Origin: a bacterium
GTDB taxonomy: Bacteria > Hinthialibacterota > Hinthialibacteria > H5-UNCL2
Assembly (NCBI GenBank): GCA_015075175.1
Contig: JABTUV010000003.1
Location: forward strand, 124,001 to 188,000
Direction: 5' to 3'
DNA: 64,000 nucleotides
The notes below the pieces were generated by a model. The model was not told the DNA's origin. It was given only the letters and a program-made list of their open reading frames with translations, and made no database searches. The position numbers and the translations under genes are program-made. Positions 43,910 to 53,412 of this stretch are shown here, one piece after another (position 1 is the first letter of the stretch; each line of letters starts with the position of its first letter).

Positions 43910-46900
43910 TCAGTCCGGTTTCAAGCCACGTCCTTTCCACAAATAGTAGACCACCGGGATGACGATCATCTCAAGTACAAAACTGCTGACCATGCCGCCG
44001 ATCATGGGGACGGCGATGCGCTTCATGGTATCGGCGCCAGCGCCGGTCGCCCACATGATGGGCAGGAGCCCGAGCATGGTGGAGCCGACGGTCATGGACT
44101 TGGGGCGCATGCGCACGGCGGCGCCCTCCAGCATAGCCTCGCGCAGCGAGGTCCAGTCGATCCGCGCGCCCGACCTGCGCAGCCGTTCCCAGGCCAGGTC
44201 CAGGTAGAGCAGCATGACCTGGCTGGTTTCCGCGTCCAGCCCCGCCAGCGCGATGATGCCCACCCCACGGCTACCGACGGGTTGTAATCCAGCCAGTACA
44301 GCAGCCAGAACGCGCCCAGGATGCTGAAGGGCAGGCAGGCCATGACCACGAACGTCTGGAAAACGCTGCGAGTGGACAGGTAGATCAGCACTAGGATGAT
44401 GAAGAGCGTGAGCGGGATGACCGTACGCAATTTTGTTGCGCGCGAACCATGTACTCGTACTGGCCGGACCAACCGATGGCGTAACCGGCAGGCGGCTCGA
44501 TGCGCCCGTCGGCGACTGCGGCATCGACCGCCATGCGCGCGCGATCCACGTAGCTGCCCACGTCGATGTGCTGGAGATCCACGTAAACCCAGGCGTTGGG
44601 TCGGGACTGCTCGCTCTTGATGCCGGCCGGACCATTCTCGACCTCGAAGCGGCCCAGGTCGCCCAAGGGAATGTGGTAGCCCTGCGGCGTCGGCACGAGC
44701 ACCCGCCGCAGCTCGTCCACGTTGTCGCGCAACTCGCGCGGATAGCGCAGGTTAATCGAGTAGCGCTCCAGCCCCTCCACGGTGTTGGCGATGGCCATGC
44801 CGCCGACGGCGGTCATAAACACCTCCTGCACGTCGGCGACCGACAGGCCATAGCGTTGCAGCGCCTGCCGGTCGGGCAGGTAGTTCACGTACCGATCGCC
44901 CATGACGCGTTCGGCGTAGACGCTGAGCGTGCCCGGCAGCTGGCGCACTACGGCCTCGACCTGTTCGCCGACGCGTTCCAGCGTGGCGAGGTCCGGCCCG
45001 CTGATCTTGATCCCGACGGGCGTCTTGATGCCGGTCGACAGCATGTCGATGCGCGTCTTGATGGGCATGGTCCAGGCGTTGGTGAGGCCGGGAAAGCGGA
45101 TTTCGCGGTTGAGCGCGTCCACCAGCTCCTCGGGGGTGCGGCGGCGATGTGCGATCGCGGCGCCCGCGTCGTCCCGGATGTCCACCGCGGGCCAGTCCAC
45201 CTCGGGCTTCAGCTGGATGGTGGTCTCGATCATCATCATGGGCGCCGGATCGGTCGCCGTCTCGGCACGACCGATCTTGCCGTATACCGACACGACCTCG
45301 GGGAAGGCGGCGATGATCTTGTCGGTCTGCTGAAGGATCTCGCGTGCCTTGGTAGTCGAGATGCCGGGCAGGGTCGTGGGCATGTAGAGCAGGTCGCCTT
45401 CATAAAGGGGAGGCATGAACTCGCGGCCCAGGCGATTCCAGGGAATGACGAGGGTGCTTGCCAAGAGCGCGGCGACGAGCACGATGCCCCAGGCGGTCGC
45501 GCGCGAGCGGAGGGCCGCCGCCAGGAGCGGGCGATAGCCTCCCACCAGCAGCCGACTGATGGGATTGCGCTCCTCGGGCTGCATGGTTTGCGGCAGCAAG
45601 GCGACCAGCGTCATGCCGGCGGCGACCAGCGCGATCCAGGTCCAGTAGGAGAGGCCGAACCAGCCGGCCTCGCTGTCGGCGGCCTGCCGGCGCGTACTCA
45701 GCCAGATGAGCAGGAAAACCAGCGGCGGCGTGAGCGCGGTCGCCAGGCGGCGCCGGCGCCGGCTCCAGACGGGGGGCAGGAGATCCCGCCGGATGAAGAA
45801 TCCCGCCAGCACCGGCGAGACGGTGATGGCCAGAAAGGCCGAGGCGGCCATGGCGTAGGTCTTGGTGAACGCCAGCGGACGGAACAGCCGCCCCTCCTGC
45901 GCCTCCAGCGTGAAGATGGGCATGAAACTCACGGTGATGACGAGCAGGGCGAAGAACAGCGTCGGCCCCACTTCCGCGCAGGCCTCCCGCACCAGTTGCC
46001 AGTGCGGCCGCCCTTCGGCGTTGCTCTCGTAATGTTTGTGGACGTTCTCGACCACGATGATGGAGGCATCGACCATGGCGCCGATGGCGATGGCGATGCC
46101 GCCCAGGCTCATGATGTTGGCGCCCAGTCCCTGCCAGTACATGATGACGAAGCTCATGAGCACCGCGAGCGGCAGCGTGAGGATGGGAACAAGCGCGCTG
46201 CGGAAATGCAGGAGAAAGAGAATGATCACGAGCGCGACGATGATCGACTCTTCGACCAGGGTGCGGCGCAGGGTGGCGATGGCGCGCAAAATGAGGGCGG
46301 TGCGATCGTAGCCGACGTGGACCTCGACGTCGGGGGGCAGCGAGGGTTTCAGTTCGGCCAGCTTGGCCTTGACGCGGGCGATGGTGGAAAGCGTGTCGGC
46401 GCCGTAGCGAACGACCACGATGCCGCCGACCGCCTCGCCCTGCCCGTTCCACTCCAGGACGCCGCGGCGCATTTCAGGACCGACTGACACGCGGCCCACG
46501 TCGCGCAAGAGGATGGGGGTGCCGTCGGCGCGCACGCCCAGAGCGACCGCCTCCAATTCACCCACCGCCTTGTTCATGCGCGCCAGGTCGATGGCGATGC
46601 CGCCCGCCGCCGCCGCGCGCTGCTCTTCCGCCGCAAGCGTTCCCAGGTAGCCCATGCCGCGCAGCATGTAGTCGGTCTCCGCCATCTCGATGGTGCGACC
46701 GCCGACTTCGTTGTTGGAGGCCCGGATGGCGTCGCGGACCGCCCCGATCGACAGGTTGTAGGCGCGCAGCTTCTCCGGCTCGACGGTGACCTGGTATTGC
46801 CGCTGGAAGCCGCCCAGGCTGGCGACTTCCGCGACCCCCTCGACGGACGTCAGCTCGTACTTGAGAAACCAGTCCTGGATCGAGCGCAGCTGGGAGAGGT

Positions 46901-47348
46901 CGCGCTTGTTGCTCGTGAGCGTGTATTGGTAGGCCCAGCCCACGCCGGTCGCGTCCGGTCCCAGCTGCGGCGACACGCCCGCCGGCAACTGCCCCTGCAT
47001 CTGCGACAGATACTCCAGTACCCGGCTGCGCGCCCAGTACATGTCCGTGCCGTCCTCGAAGATCACGTACACGAACGAGTAATTGTAAAACGAGTAACCC
47101 CGCACCACTTTGGCGTGCGGGACGGCCAGCATCTTGGTCGTGAGCGGATAGGTGAGCTGGTCCTCGACGATGCGCGGCGCCTGGCCGGGATACTCGGTGA
47201 AGATGATCACCTGCACGTCCGACAGGTCGGGAATGGCGTCCAAACGGATGTTCTTGGCGGCGTAAATGCCTCCGCCCAGGATGCCGGCCATCAGGAGGAG
47301 GATGATGAATTTGTTGTCGATGGAAAACTCGATGACGCGGCGGATCAT
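43910..47348 (-). CDS. cusA: Heavy-metal efflux RND pump (CusA/CzcA type), two frameshifts near the 3' end
   Basis: About 1146 residues when restored. Cytoplasmic/TM1 start MIRRVIEFSIDNKFIILLLM, then PDLSDVQVIIFTEYPGQAP, DQLTYPLTTKM and the TM4 motif GAMVDASIIVVENVHKHYE typical of HME-RND pumps. RIDMLSTGIKTPVGIKISG matches the CusA periplasmic segment. At about 44433 AAAAA is read as AAAA (MVRAQQ to KLRTVIPLTL) and at about 44264 GGGGG as GGGG (SVAVG to VGIIALAGLDAE); both put the rest out of frame, but all motifs to the C-terminal TM12 are present. Proton-driven export of metal from periplasm/cytoplasm. Confidence 0.9.
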
Positions 47349-47360
47349 GATAACGCCTCA

Positions 47361-47487
47361 GTAGGGTGCGCACCGCGCACCGATGCTCGCACCCACGTAG
47401 GGTGCGCACCGCGCACCGATGCTCGCGCCCACGTAGGGTGCGCACCGCGCACCGATGCTCGCACCCACGTAGGGTGCGCACCCTACT
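47361..47487. repeat. Three tandem 36-bp repeats plus partial, GTAGGGTGCGCACC family (family B)
   Basis: Units at 47361, 47397 and 47433 (GTAGGGTGCGCACCGCGCAC then CGATGCTCGC and an ACCCAC-type end), then a partial unit closing with an inverted GTGCGCACCCTAC. It fills the 134-bp gap between adaptor and pump genes. The inverted end supplies the adaptor gene stop (TAG, 47483-47485). Confidence 0.85.
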
Positions 47488-49408
47488 TCCATGCAGCCTC
47501 GGCCTCCTTGCCGTGCGCGACTGCGGAGGTCGGCACGAGTTTCATCTCGCACTCGGGGCAGCGGCCCGGTTGATCGGACACGATGTGCGCGTGCGACGCC
47601 ATGGGACAGGTGTAGAGTGTCGGAGCGCTTGACTTCTTGGCCGCCTCAAAGCGTTCCATCTCGCCCTTGGTCACCGGAATCAACGTCATGCCGCACTCGG
47701 AGCACTTGCCGGGCGACGCGGCGCTGACGTGGTAGTGCTCGGGCATCGGGCAGGTGTAATGATCGATGGGATCGCCCGCGTCGTGCCAGGGATGGGTGGG
47801 GACCAGTTTCATGCCACACAGCGGGCAGTCGCCGGGTTGTTCGAAGAGGACGGAGGAATGGGCGGGCATGGGGCAGACGTAGCGCAAGGGGGCGGTCGCG
47901 TCCGGAACATCTCCCGCCGCCCCCCTCGTTAAGGAGGGGGTTGTGGATTCCAGGATGGCGGATGTGTTGACCATGCCCGGGGAGAGCATTTTCAGCGTGG
48001 CCTCGCGCAGGCGGCTCTCCGAGTCGAGCATGAACTGGCCGCTCACCACCACGGTTTCGCCCGGCGCCAGGCCCGACAGCACTTCCACCTCGTCCCTGTC
48101 GCTGCGCAGGCCGGCCTTCACCCGGCGCGGCTCGAACTTGCCCGGTTCGCGCAGGACGAAGGCGACCTGCCGTTCTCCCGTGTCCAGAATCGCCGTCGCC
48201 GGCGCCAGTACCGCCTGTTCGCGCGGGGTACTGGCCAAGCGCAGCGTGGCGTACATGCCCGGCTTCAATTCGTAGCCGGGATTGTGGAACTCCATGCGCA
48301 CGGGAATCTCGCGCGTGCCCGGTTCCAGATAGGGATAGATGTACGTCACCCGCCCGCGATACATGCGACCGGGAAGGTAGTCTAACTGCATCAGCGCTTC
48401 CTGGCCCAGCTTGACGAACGGCAGGTCGGACTCGTAGACCCTGCCCATCACCCACACGTTGGAGAGGTCGGCGATCTTGTACGCGGGCTGACCGGCGGCG
48501 ATGAAGTCGCCCTCGACCACGTGGCGTTCGGTGATGATGCCGGTCAGGCGGGCGGTGATGGTGAGAGTCTTGCGGATTTTCCCCTCGTCTTCGATCTGGT
48601 TGATCTGTTCGTCGGAGATGTCGAAGAAGCGGAGGCGCTCGCGGGCGGCGGAGAGGCGGGCCTGGGCCAGCACAGCACGCTGCCCAGCTACGTCTCTTAG
48701 CGCCACCAGATATTCCTCCTGCGCGCTAAAGAGCTCGCGCGAATAGAGCTCGAACAGCGGGTCTCCAGCGTGCACCTGCGTGCCCGTCTCGCGCACGTAG
48801 AGCTTCTCCACCCAGCCGTCCACCTTGGTCGTCACTGTACCCAAGCTCTGCTCGTCGTAAGTGACGGTTCCTACCGTGCGTACCGTCTTTTCCAGGGGGC
48901 CGACCCGCACCACGTCGTAGCGAAAGCCCATGTTCTGCTCGGTGACGGGATCGATGCGGATGGTCGGCCCGCCCGAAACCTCGTCTTCGTAAACGGGAAC
49001 GAGGTCCATGCCCATGGGGCTTTTGCCGGGTTCATTGCGGATGTAGGTGGGGTCCATGGGGGCGCGCCAGTAGAGAATCTTGCGCTCGCCCGCGGGCGCA
49101 GCACGCTGCGCAACTACGCCGCGCGCCGCCAGGATCATGGCCGCGCGATCCGGATCCATGGGCGTCAGCTTCATTTCGCACTTGGGGCAGTAGCCGGGTT
49201 CGTCGCTGATGATCTCGGGGTGCATGCCGCAGGTGTAGAGCGTCGTGGTCGTTGCGGGCGCGGTGGCCTCGGCGGGCGCCGTGGCCCTCTCATGGCTCGG
49301 GCGTAGGCTGTAGCCGATCGCCAGCCCGACCAGCGCGGCCAGCGCGATTACGACCACCAGTCCGAGACGGCCCAGACCCCGCGTGCTCTTTGGCTTCATG
49401 TCCATCAT
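47483..49408 (-). CDS. cusB: CusB-like efflux adaptor with four heavy-metal-binding modules
   Basis: 641 residues. One N-terminal membrane anchor (15-32). HMBD module 1 at 57-83 (YTCGMHPEIISDEPGYCPKC). CusB-type Met motif at 113-141 (YWRAPMDPTYIRNEPGKSPM then GMDLVP), the Cu(I)/Ag(I) site of CusB. Barrel-sandwich, beta-barrel and MP domains follow (about 150-480). Three more HMBD-type modules end the protein at about 509, 550 and 598 (CPMPAHSSVLFEQPGDCPLC, TCPMPEHYHVSAASPGKCSE, TCPMASHAHIVSDQPGRCPE). Joins pump and outer-membrane channel and probably hands metal to the pump. Two dispersed repeats are translated inside it (residues 97-105 and just before module 2). Confidence 0.9.
   Translation of the reverse strand: MMDMKPKSTRGLGRLGLVVVIALAALVGLAIGYSLRPSHERATAPAEATAPATTTTLYTCGMHPEIISDEPGYCPKCEMKLTPMDPDRAAMILAARGVVAQRAAPAGERKILYWRAPMDPTYIRNEPGKSPMGMDLVPVYEDEVSGGPTIRIDPVTEQNMGFRYDVVRVGPLEKTVRTVGTVTYDEQSLGTVTTKVDGWVEKLYVRETGTQVHAGDPLFELYSRELFSAQEEYLVALRDVAGQRAVLAQARLSAARERLRFFDISDEQINQIEDEGKIRKTLTITARLTGIITERHVVEGDFIAAGQPAYKIADLSNVWVMGRVYESDLPFVKLGQEALMQLDYLPGRMYRGRVTYIYPYLEPGTREIPVRMEFHNPGYELKPGMYATLRLASTPREQAVLAPATAILDTGERQVAFVLREPGKFEPRRVKAGLRSDRDEVEVLSGLAPGETVVVSGQFMLDSESRLREATLKMLSPGMVNTSAILESTTPSLTRGAAGDVPDATAPLRYVCPMPAHSSVLFEQPGDCPLCGMKLVPTHPWHDAGDPIDHYTCPMPEHYHVSAASPGKCSECGMTLIPVTKGEMERFEAAKKSSAPTLYTCPMASHAHIVSDQPGRCPECEMKLVPTSAVAHGKEAEAAWK
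47911..47942. repeat. Family D palindrome inside the adaptor gene
   Basis: CCCCCCTCGTTAAGGAGGGGG is read in frame on the minus strand as PSLTRGAAG, in the linker before the second HMBD module. Confidence 0.65.
49096..49118. repeat. Family C repeat inside the adaptor gene
   Basis: GCGCAGCACGCTGCGCAACT followed by ACG; read in frame on the minus strand as VVAQRAAP between HMBD module 1 and the CusB Met motif. Confidence 0.7.
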
Positions 49409-49414
49409 AACCCT

Positions 49415-49450
49415 CGATAGGACCTATAGGACGAATGGGACCTATAGGAC
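49415..49450. repeat. ATAGGAC short tandem repeat (family F)
   Basis: CGATAGGACCTATAGGACG followed by AATGGGACCTATAGGAC; lies in the 5' untranslated region between the sigma-54 promoter and the adaptor start. Confidence 0.6.
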
Positions 49451-49505
49451 GCGCCGCAACTCCCCCAGGCCCACTTCACGGCGCTCGCTGGGTTTCTGCC
49501 CCTTC

Positions 49506-49521
49506 TGCAAGTTGTGTGCCA
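49506..49521 (-). promoter_or_regulatory. Sigma-54 promoter of the metal-efflux operon
   Basis: Minus strand TGGCACACAACTTGCA matches the sigma-54 consensus TGGCAC-N5-TTGCA with the invariant GG and GC at correct spacing. Transcription would begin near 49494, 85 nt before the adaptor start. An NtrC-family activator with GAFTGA is encoded divergently 315 bp away. Confidence 0.8.
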
Positions 49522-49635
49522 TTCTTTACCCCAGTATAGTATCAATTTTGGCAATTCCAAGCGAATACGTACCCGCGCGCCGCCGGCGTCATGGCCGTTC
49601 GGTCGCACTCGAGACCTGACTGAGGGACGCCGGCG

Positions 49636-49663
49636 TTACGCAGAGTGGATTCTGGTGTATAGT
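49636..49663 (+). promoter_or_regulatory. Possible sigma-70 promoter of the regulator genes
   Basis: TTACGC (49636-49641), 16-bp spacer, TATAGT (49658-49663). Would give a leader of about 165 nt before the regulator ATG. Confidence 0.35.
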
Positions 49664-49686
49664 GGGCCTGACGCCCGACGTGGCCG

Positions 49687-49832
49687 CAGGCAGCCGAATT
49701 GTGGTTTTGGTCTTGCTAAGGCGAGAATCAACGGTGCCGCTCGTGCCGCCGAAACGCGGCCTCCCGATTCGCCTGCCGCCCGTTCAGGGCGGGGAGGTGT
49801 GGGAAATCAGGCAACAGAATTGTGGTGTTTGA
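49687..49832. promoter_or_regulatory. Direct-repeat pair, candidate enhancer (UAS) for the NtrC-type regulator
   Basis: Two 24-bp near-identical boxes at 49687-49710 and 49808-49831 (CAGGCAGCCGAATTGTGG and CAGGCAACAGAATTGTGG, then T/G-rich). Their near edges are about 165 and 287 bp upstream of the minus-strand sigma-54 promoter, a usual distance for enhancer sites. Binding by the regulator is inferred. Confidence 0.45.
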
Positions 49833-49835
49833 AAC

Positions 49836-51230
49836 ATGGTAGGCTCCAACCCGCCGTGGCGGGCAAGAATCCTGGCGGTCGATGACGACCATAATTTCCT
49901 GTCGGTGCTGGCGTACAACCTGTCGCGCGGCGGCGCGGAGGTCGAGACGGCCGGCAACGGGCGCGAGGCCCTGGAGCGGCTGGCCGAGAGCGACTTCGAC
50001 CTGGTGGTGACGGACGTGAAGATGCCGGAGATGGACGGGTTGACGTTGCTCTCGCGCTTGCGCGAGCTTCGCCGCGACCTGCCCGTGATTCTCGTCACCG
50101 CCCACGGCGACATCGAGATGGCGGTGGAGGCGATGCAGAAGGGGGCGACCGACTTCATCGCCAAGCCGTTTCAACGCGAGGCGCTGGCGGAGAAGATCGA
50201 GCGGGCGCTGCGCGCGCCCCGGCTGGAGCGGGAGAACCGCGCCCTGCGCGAGGAGCTGACCAATCGCTTCGCCTTCGGCGCCATCGTCGGTTCCAGCCCG
50301 GCCATGCGGCGCATGTTCGAGATCATGGGCCGCGTCGTGCACCGCGACACGACCGTCTTGCTTCTGGGCGAGAGCGGCACGGGCAAGGAGCTGGTAGCGC
50401 GCGCGCTGCACTACAGCGGGCCGCGCAAAGAGAAGCGCTTCGTGGCCCTCAACTGCGCCGCCATCCCTCCCAACCTCCTGGAAAGCGAGCTCTTCGGGCA
50501 CGTCAAAGGCGCCTTTACCGGCGCCGACGCGGCCCGCGAAGGCCGCTTCCAGGCCGCCTCCGGCGGTACCCTCTTTCTGGATGAGATCGGCGACATGCCG
50601 CTGGAACTGCAGGCCAAGCTGTTACGCGTCCTTCAGGAACGAGCGGTGGAGCCGGTCGGCTCCAACCGGGCCGTGCCGGTCGACGTGCGCATCATCGCCG
50701 CCACCAACCAGCAGTTGGAGAAGCTGGTCGCCGATGGGCGGTTCCGGCAGGACCTCTATTACCGCCTGGCGGTCGTGCTTCTCTCGGTACCGCCGCTGCG
50801 CGACCGCCGCGAGGACATCCCGCTCCTGGTGCAACACTTTCTGAAACAGTTCGGCGAGGCGGACGTACACGTGGAGGCGGAGGCGTTGGCGAAATTGCAG
50901 CAATACGACTGGCCGGGCAACGTGCGCGAATTGGAGAATACGGTGGAACGCGCGCTGGCCCTGCGCAGTCATCCCGACCGGCTGGACGCCGCCGACGTCG
51001 AGCGCGAGAGCGCCGCTCGCGGCGCAACGACTGCGGTACGCCGGTCCGACGCGGCGCCGCGAGTTCCTGACGACGGCCTGGTGCTGGACCAGGTGGAGAA
51101 GCAACTGATCGCCGAGGCGCTGGCCAAGACCGGCGGCAATCAGACGCAGGCGGCCCGCCTTTTGGGCATCACGCGCCAGAAACTGATCTACCGGATGCAG
51201 AAACATGGTCTCCTGCGCGGGCAACCGTGA
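49836..51230 (+). CDS. NtrC-family sigma-54-dependent response regulator (ZraR-like)
   Basis: 464 residues. Receiver domain with phospho-acceptor D60 ([12 protein letters not shown]) and acidic pocket VDDDH; AAA+ domain with Walker A GESGTGKE (178-185) and the sigma-54 contact loop GAFTGA (225-230), Walker [12 protein letters not shown] and R-finger region; C-terminal Fis-type helix-turn-helix ([20 protein letters not shown]). Activates sigma-54 RNA polymerase by ATP hydrolysis. Adjacent kinase and two nearby sigma-54 promoters make the metal genes its likely targets. No clear ribosome binding site precedes the ATG. Confidence 0.94.
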   Translation: MVGSNPPWRARILAVDDDHNFLSVLAYNLSRGGAEVETAGNGREALERLAESDFDLVVTDVKMPEMDGLTLLSRLRELRRDLPVILVTAHGDIEMAVEAMQKGATDFIAKPFQREALAEKIERALRAPRLERENRALREELTNRFAFGAIVGSSPAMRRMFEIMGRVVHRDTTVLLLGESGTGKELVARALHYSGPRKEKRFVALNCAAIPPNLLESELFGHVKGAFTGADAAREGRFQAASGGTLFLDEIGDMPLELQAKLLRVLQERAVEPVGSNRAVPVDVRIIAATNQQLEKLVADGRFRQDLYYRLAVVLLSVPPLRDRREDIPLLVQHFLKQFGEADVHVEAEALAKLQQYDWPGNVRELENTVERALALRSHPDRLDAADVERESAARGATTAVRRSDAAPRVPDDGLVLDQVEKQLIAEALAKTGGNQTQAARLLGITRQKLIYRMQKHGLLRGQP

Positions 51231-51240
51231 GATACGACGT

Positions 51241-52386
51241 ATGGGACCTCTAGGACCGATAAGGCACGTCCTGAGTCGGATGGGAGCGAGATGGCTCAAG
51301 CTGGGTGCGCTGGTCGTGATGGCGGGCGCGGCCATTCTCGCGCATTACCTGACGCCCGCCTCCGGAGGCCACCTGCTTCTTCACGACGTTTACGCGCGTA
51401 TTCTCTATCTGCCCGTGATCCTGGCGGGTTTCTGGTTCGGCTGGCGCGGCGGGCTGTTATGCGCATTTCTGGTGGGCGCCGCCTACTTTCCGCATATCTA
51501 CCAGCATCTGGGCGGGCGCATTTTCAGCCTGAACCTGAACCGTACGCTGGAGGCGGTCGTGTATCTCCTGGTCGGCGGGACGACGGGCTGGCTGGCGGAT
51601 CGGCTGCGCCGCTCGCACCACCGGCTGGAGCGGCAGTCACGGCAGCTGGCCGAGACGCTCTCGGCGTTGACGGAGCGCACGCGCGAGGTCTTCACCGCGG
51701 AGGAGCAGCTGCGGCGCGCCGACCGGCTGGCGGCCCTCGGCCAACTCACCACCGGCCTGGCGCACGAGATTCGCAACCCCCTGGGGTCCTTGCGCGGCGC
51801 AGCCGAGATTCTCAGCGATCCGGAGACTCCTCCCGACACGCGCCGCCGGTTCAGTGGCGTGCTGGTCGAGGAGGTCGAGCGCCTGGATGGGGTGCTGAAG
51901 AACTTCCTCGACTACGCCCGCGCCCAAAAAGACGGCGGTTCAGGCAGCTCTGATCTCTGCCCGGTACTGGCGCGGCTGGCAACGCTTCTGGGCAAGCGGC
52001 TGGATTCCGCGGGCATTCGCCTGGAGCTGAATCTGCCGGCCCAGCCGCCGGCCTTGGCCATCGGGGAGGACCTCCTGCAGCAGGTCCTGCTCAATCTCAT
52101 GCTCAACGCCATCGAAGCCATGCCTGCGGGCGGAACCCTCTCCGTATCCGCGCGCCCGGAGGCAGGCGACGGGCGCTGCCGCATCACCGTCGCCGACACC
52201 GGCCCCGGCATTCCCAAAGATATCCGCGAGCGCATCTTCGATCCCTTCTTTACTACCAAGTCCTCGGGCACGGGACTGGGGCTGTCCATCGTGCACAAGA
52301 TCGTAACCGGCCATCACGGTCAGGTCTCGGTGCTGGATCGGGAAGGCGCGGGCGCCTCTCTGATCGTGGAGCTGCCGTTGGCCTGA
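51241..52386 (+). CDS. Membrane-bound sensor histidine kinase
   Basis: 381 residues from this ATG; an ATG at 51205 inside the regulator gene and one at 51280 are alternatives, and none has a good ribosome binding site. Four hydrophobic segments within the first 125 residues with little periplasmic sequence ([20 protein letters not shown]). A coiled linker leads to the HisKA domain ([19 protein letters not shown] with the phospho-His) and HATPase (N box [34 protein letters not shown]). Partner of the NtrC-type regulator. Unlike ZraS it has no sizeable periplasmic sensor domain. The first codons overlap a family F repeat. Confidence 0.9.
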   Translation: MGPLGPIRHVLSRMGARWLKLGALVVMAGAAILAHYLTPASGGHLLLHDVYARILYLPVILAGFWFGWRGGLLCAFLVGAAYFPHIYQHLGGRIFSLNLNRTLEAVVYLLVGGTTGWLADRLRRSHHRLERQSRQLAETLSALTERTREVFTAEEQLRRADRLAALGQLTTGLAHEIRNPLGSLRGAAEILSDPETPPDTRRRFSGVLVEEVERLDGVLKNFLDYARAQKDGGSGSSDLCPVLARLATLLGKRLDSAGIRLELNLPAQPPALAIGEDLLQQVLLNLMLNAIEAMPAGGTLSVSARPEAGDGRCRITVADTGPGIPKDIRERIFDPFFTTKSSGTGLGLSIVHKIVTGHHGQVSVLDREGAGASLIVELPLA

Positions 52387-52409
52387 CCTTCATCCGCCCG
52401 GCTGGAAAC

Positions 52410-52425
52410 TGGCACGTCGCTTGCG
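52410..52425 (+). promoter_or_regulatory. Sigma-54 promoter of the double YHS/TRASH-like gene
   Basis: TGGCACGTCGCTTGCG matches TGGCAC-N5-TTGC with GG and GC elements at correct spacing, right after the kinase stop. Transcription would start near 52437, with AGGAAGGAGG before the ATG at 52471. Confidence 0.8.
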
Positions 52426-52470
52426 TTCCACCCGCTTCAAGGCTCGAAAGCCAGGAAGGAGGATCACGTC

Positions 52471-53127
52471 ATGGTGCACGTATACGAGAATCTGTGGAAA
52501 CGAGGTCGGTCCGCAGTCATCACCGCCGGCCTGGTGTTCCTGCCCGCCGCAACGGTCTCGGCGGCCGCGACGAGTTGTTGCGGAGTGGGCATGTTGGCCG
52601 CCCTGACCCAACAGGGGTGCAGCGGCTGTGGTGGGGGCCACGCCGGCCACGGAAGCGCCCCGGCCCCCACCGAGGCGCCGGCCAAAAAGTCCGACGCCGA
52701 CCTGGTAAAGGAACAGAAGGCCATCTATCCCCTGACGACCTGCGTGGTCAGCGGCGAGAAGCTGGGCGGTTCGATGGGCGAGCCGGTGGACTACCTCCAC
52801 AAGGACCGGCTAGTGCGCTTCTGCTGCAAGGGTTGCATCGAGAAGTTCCAGAAGGACCCGGACAAGTATCTCAAGGTGCTGGACGCGGCGGTCGTCAAAG
52901 AGCAGAAAGAGAAGTATCCGCTCACCACTTGCGTGGTCAGTGGCGAGAAGCTGGGCGACATGGGCGAACCGATCGATTACGTCTATCAGGGGCGGCTGGT
53001 GCGCTTCTGCTGCAAAGGGTGTGTGCGCGAATTCGGCGAAAAACCCGGCGAGTTCATGAAGAAGCTGGGTTCGGGCGCCGCCAAGTCCGCTCCGGCGGAC
53101 GACCCCCACGCCGGCCACCAGCACTGA
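52471..53127 (+). CDS. Exported protein with two YHS/TRASH-like metal-binding modules
   Basis: 218 residues, strong ribosome binding site (AAGGAGG). Signal-like segment at about 13-33 (SAVITAGLVFLPAATVSAAA), then a Cys/Gly/His stretch (SCCGVGM, QGCSGCGGGHAGHG). Two tandem modules of about 60 residues share YPLTTCVVSGEKLG, an acidic strand and RLVRFCCKGC; cysteines C91/C118/C119/C122 and C154/C180/C181/C184. The tail DDPHAGHQH may also bind metal. This is the pattern of YHS/TRASH domains that bind Cu or other soft metals. Its own sigma-54 promoter and position after the two-component genes point to a metal buffer or chaperone for the efflux system. Confidence 0.82.
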   Translation: MVHVYENLWKRGRSAVITAGLVFLPAATVSAAATSCCGVGMLAALTQQGCSGCGGGHAGHGSAPAPTEAPAKKSDADLVKEQKAIYPLTTCVVSGEKLGGSMGEPVDYLHKDRLVRFCCKGCIEKFQKDPDKYLKVLDAAVVKEQKEKYPLTTCVVSGEKLGDMGEPIDYVYQGRLVRFCCKGCVREFGEKPGEFMKKLGSGAAKSAPADDPHAGHQH

Positions 53128-53159
53128 TCCCGACAGGATTGGGTGGGAATATTAACCAG

Positions 53160-53359
53160 AAACCGAGAGGGCTGAGCAGCGGCGAAGCCGCGTGTCGAAG
53201 CCCGACCTTGGATGCTGAGGACCATCTTGATGCGCCCTTGGCTCCCCCCTTAACAAGGGAGGCTGGGGGGTTAAAAGCAGAAGGGACAGTCGCCGATTTT
53301 CCGCCGAGGTCTTCGCGTTATGCGTGGGAACCACCTGGACAATCGGCGCCTGTCCCTCC
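53160..53359. repeat. Cluster of three repeat types (families H, D, E)
   Basis: Family H (53160-53233, ending CTTGGATGCTGAGGACC), family D (53240-53273, CCCCCCTTAACAAGGGAGG) and family E (53280-53359, GGGACAGTCGCCGATTTTCC and inverted partner). No gene in 53128-53412. Confidence 0.7.
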
Positions 53360-53412
53360 TGCCGGCTCGCTCGGCGCGCATCCCCGGCTGGAAACCCCTG
53401 CGCCCTGGTGCT

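Noticed and set aside
49442-49522. 26-codon minus-strand ORF beginning MAHNLQKGQK
   Set aside because: It lies on top of the sigma-54 promoter and has no ribosome binding site; the TGGCAC-N5-TTGCA match explains the sequence better.
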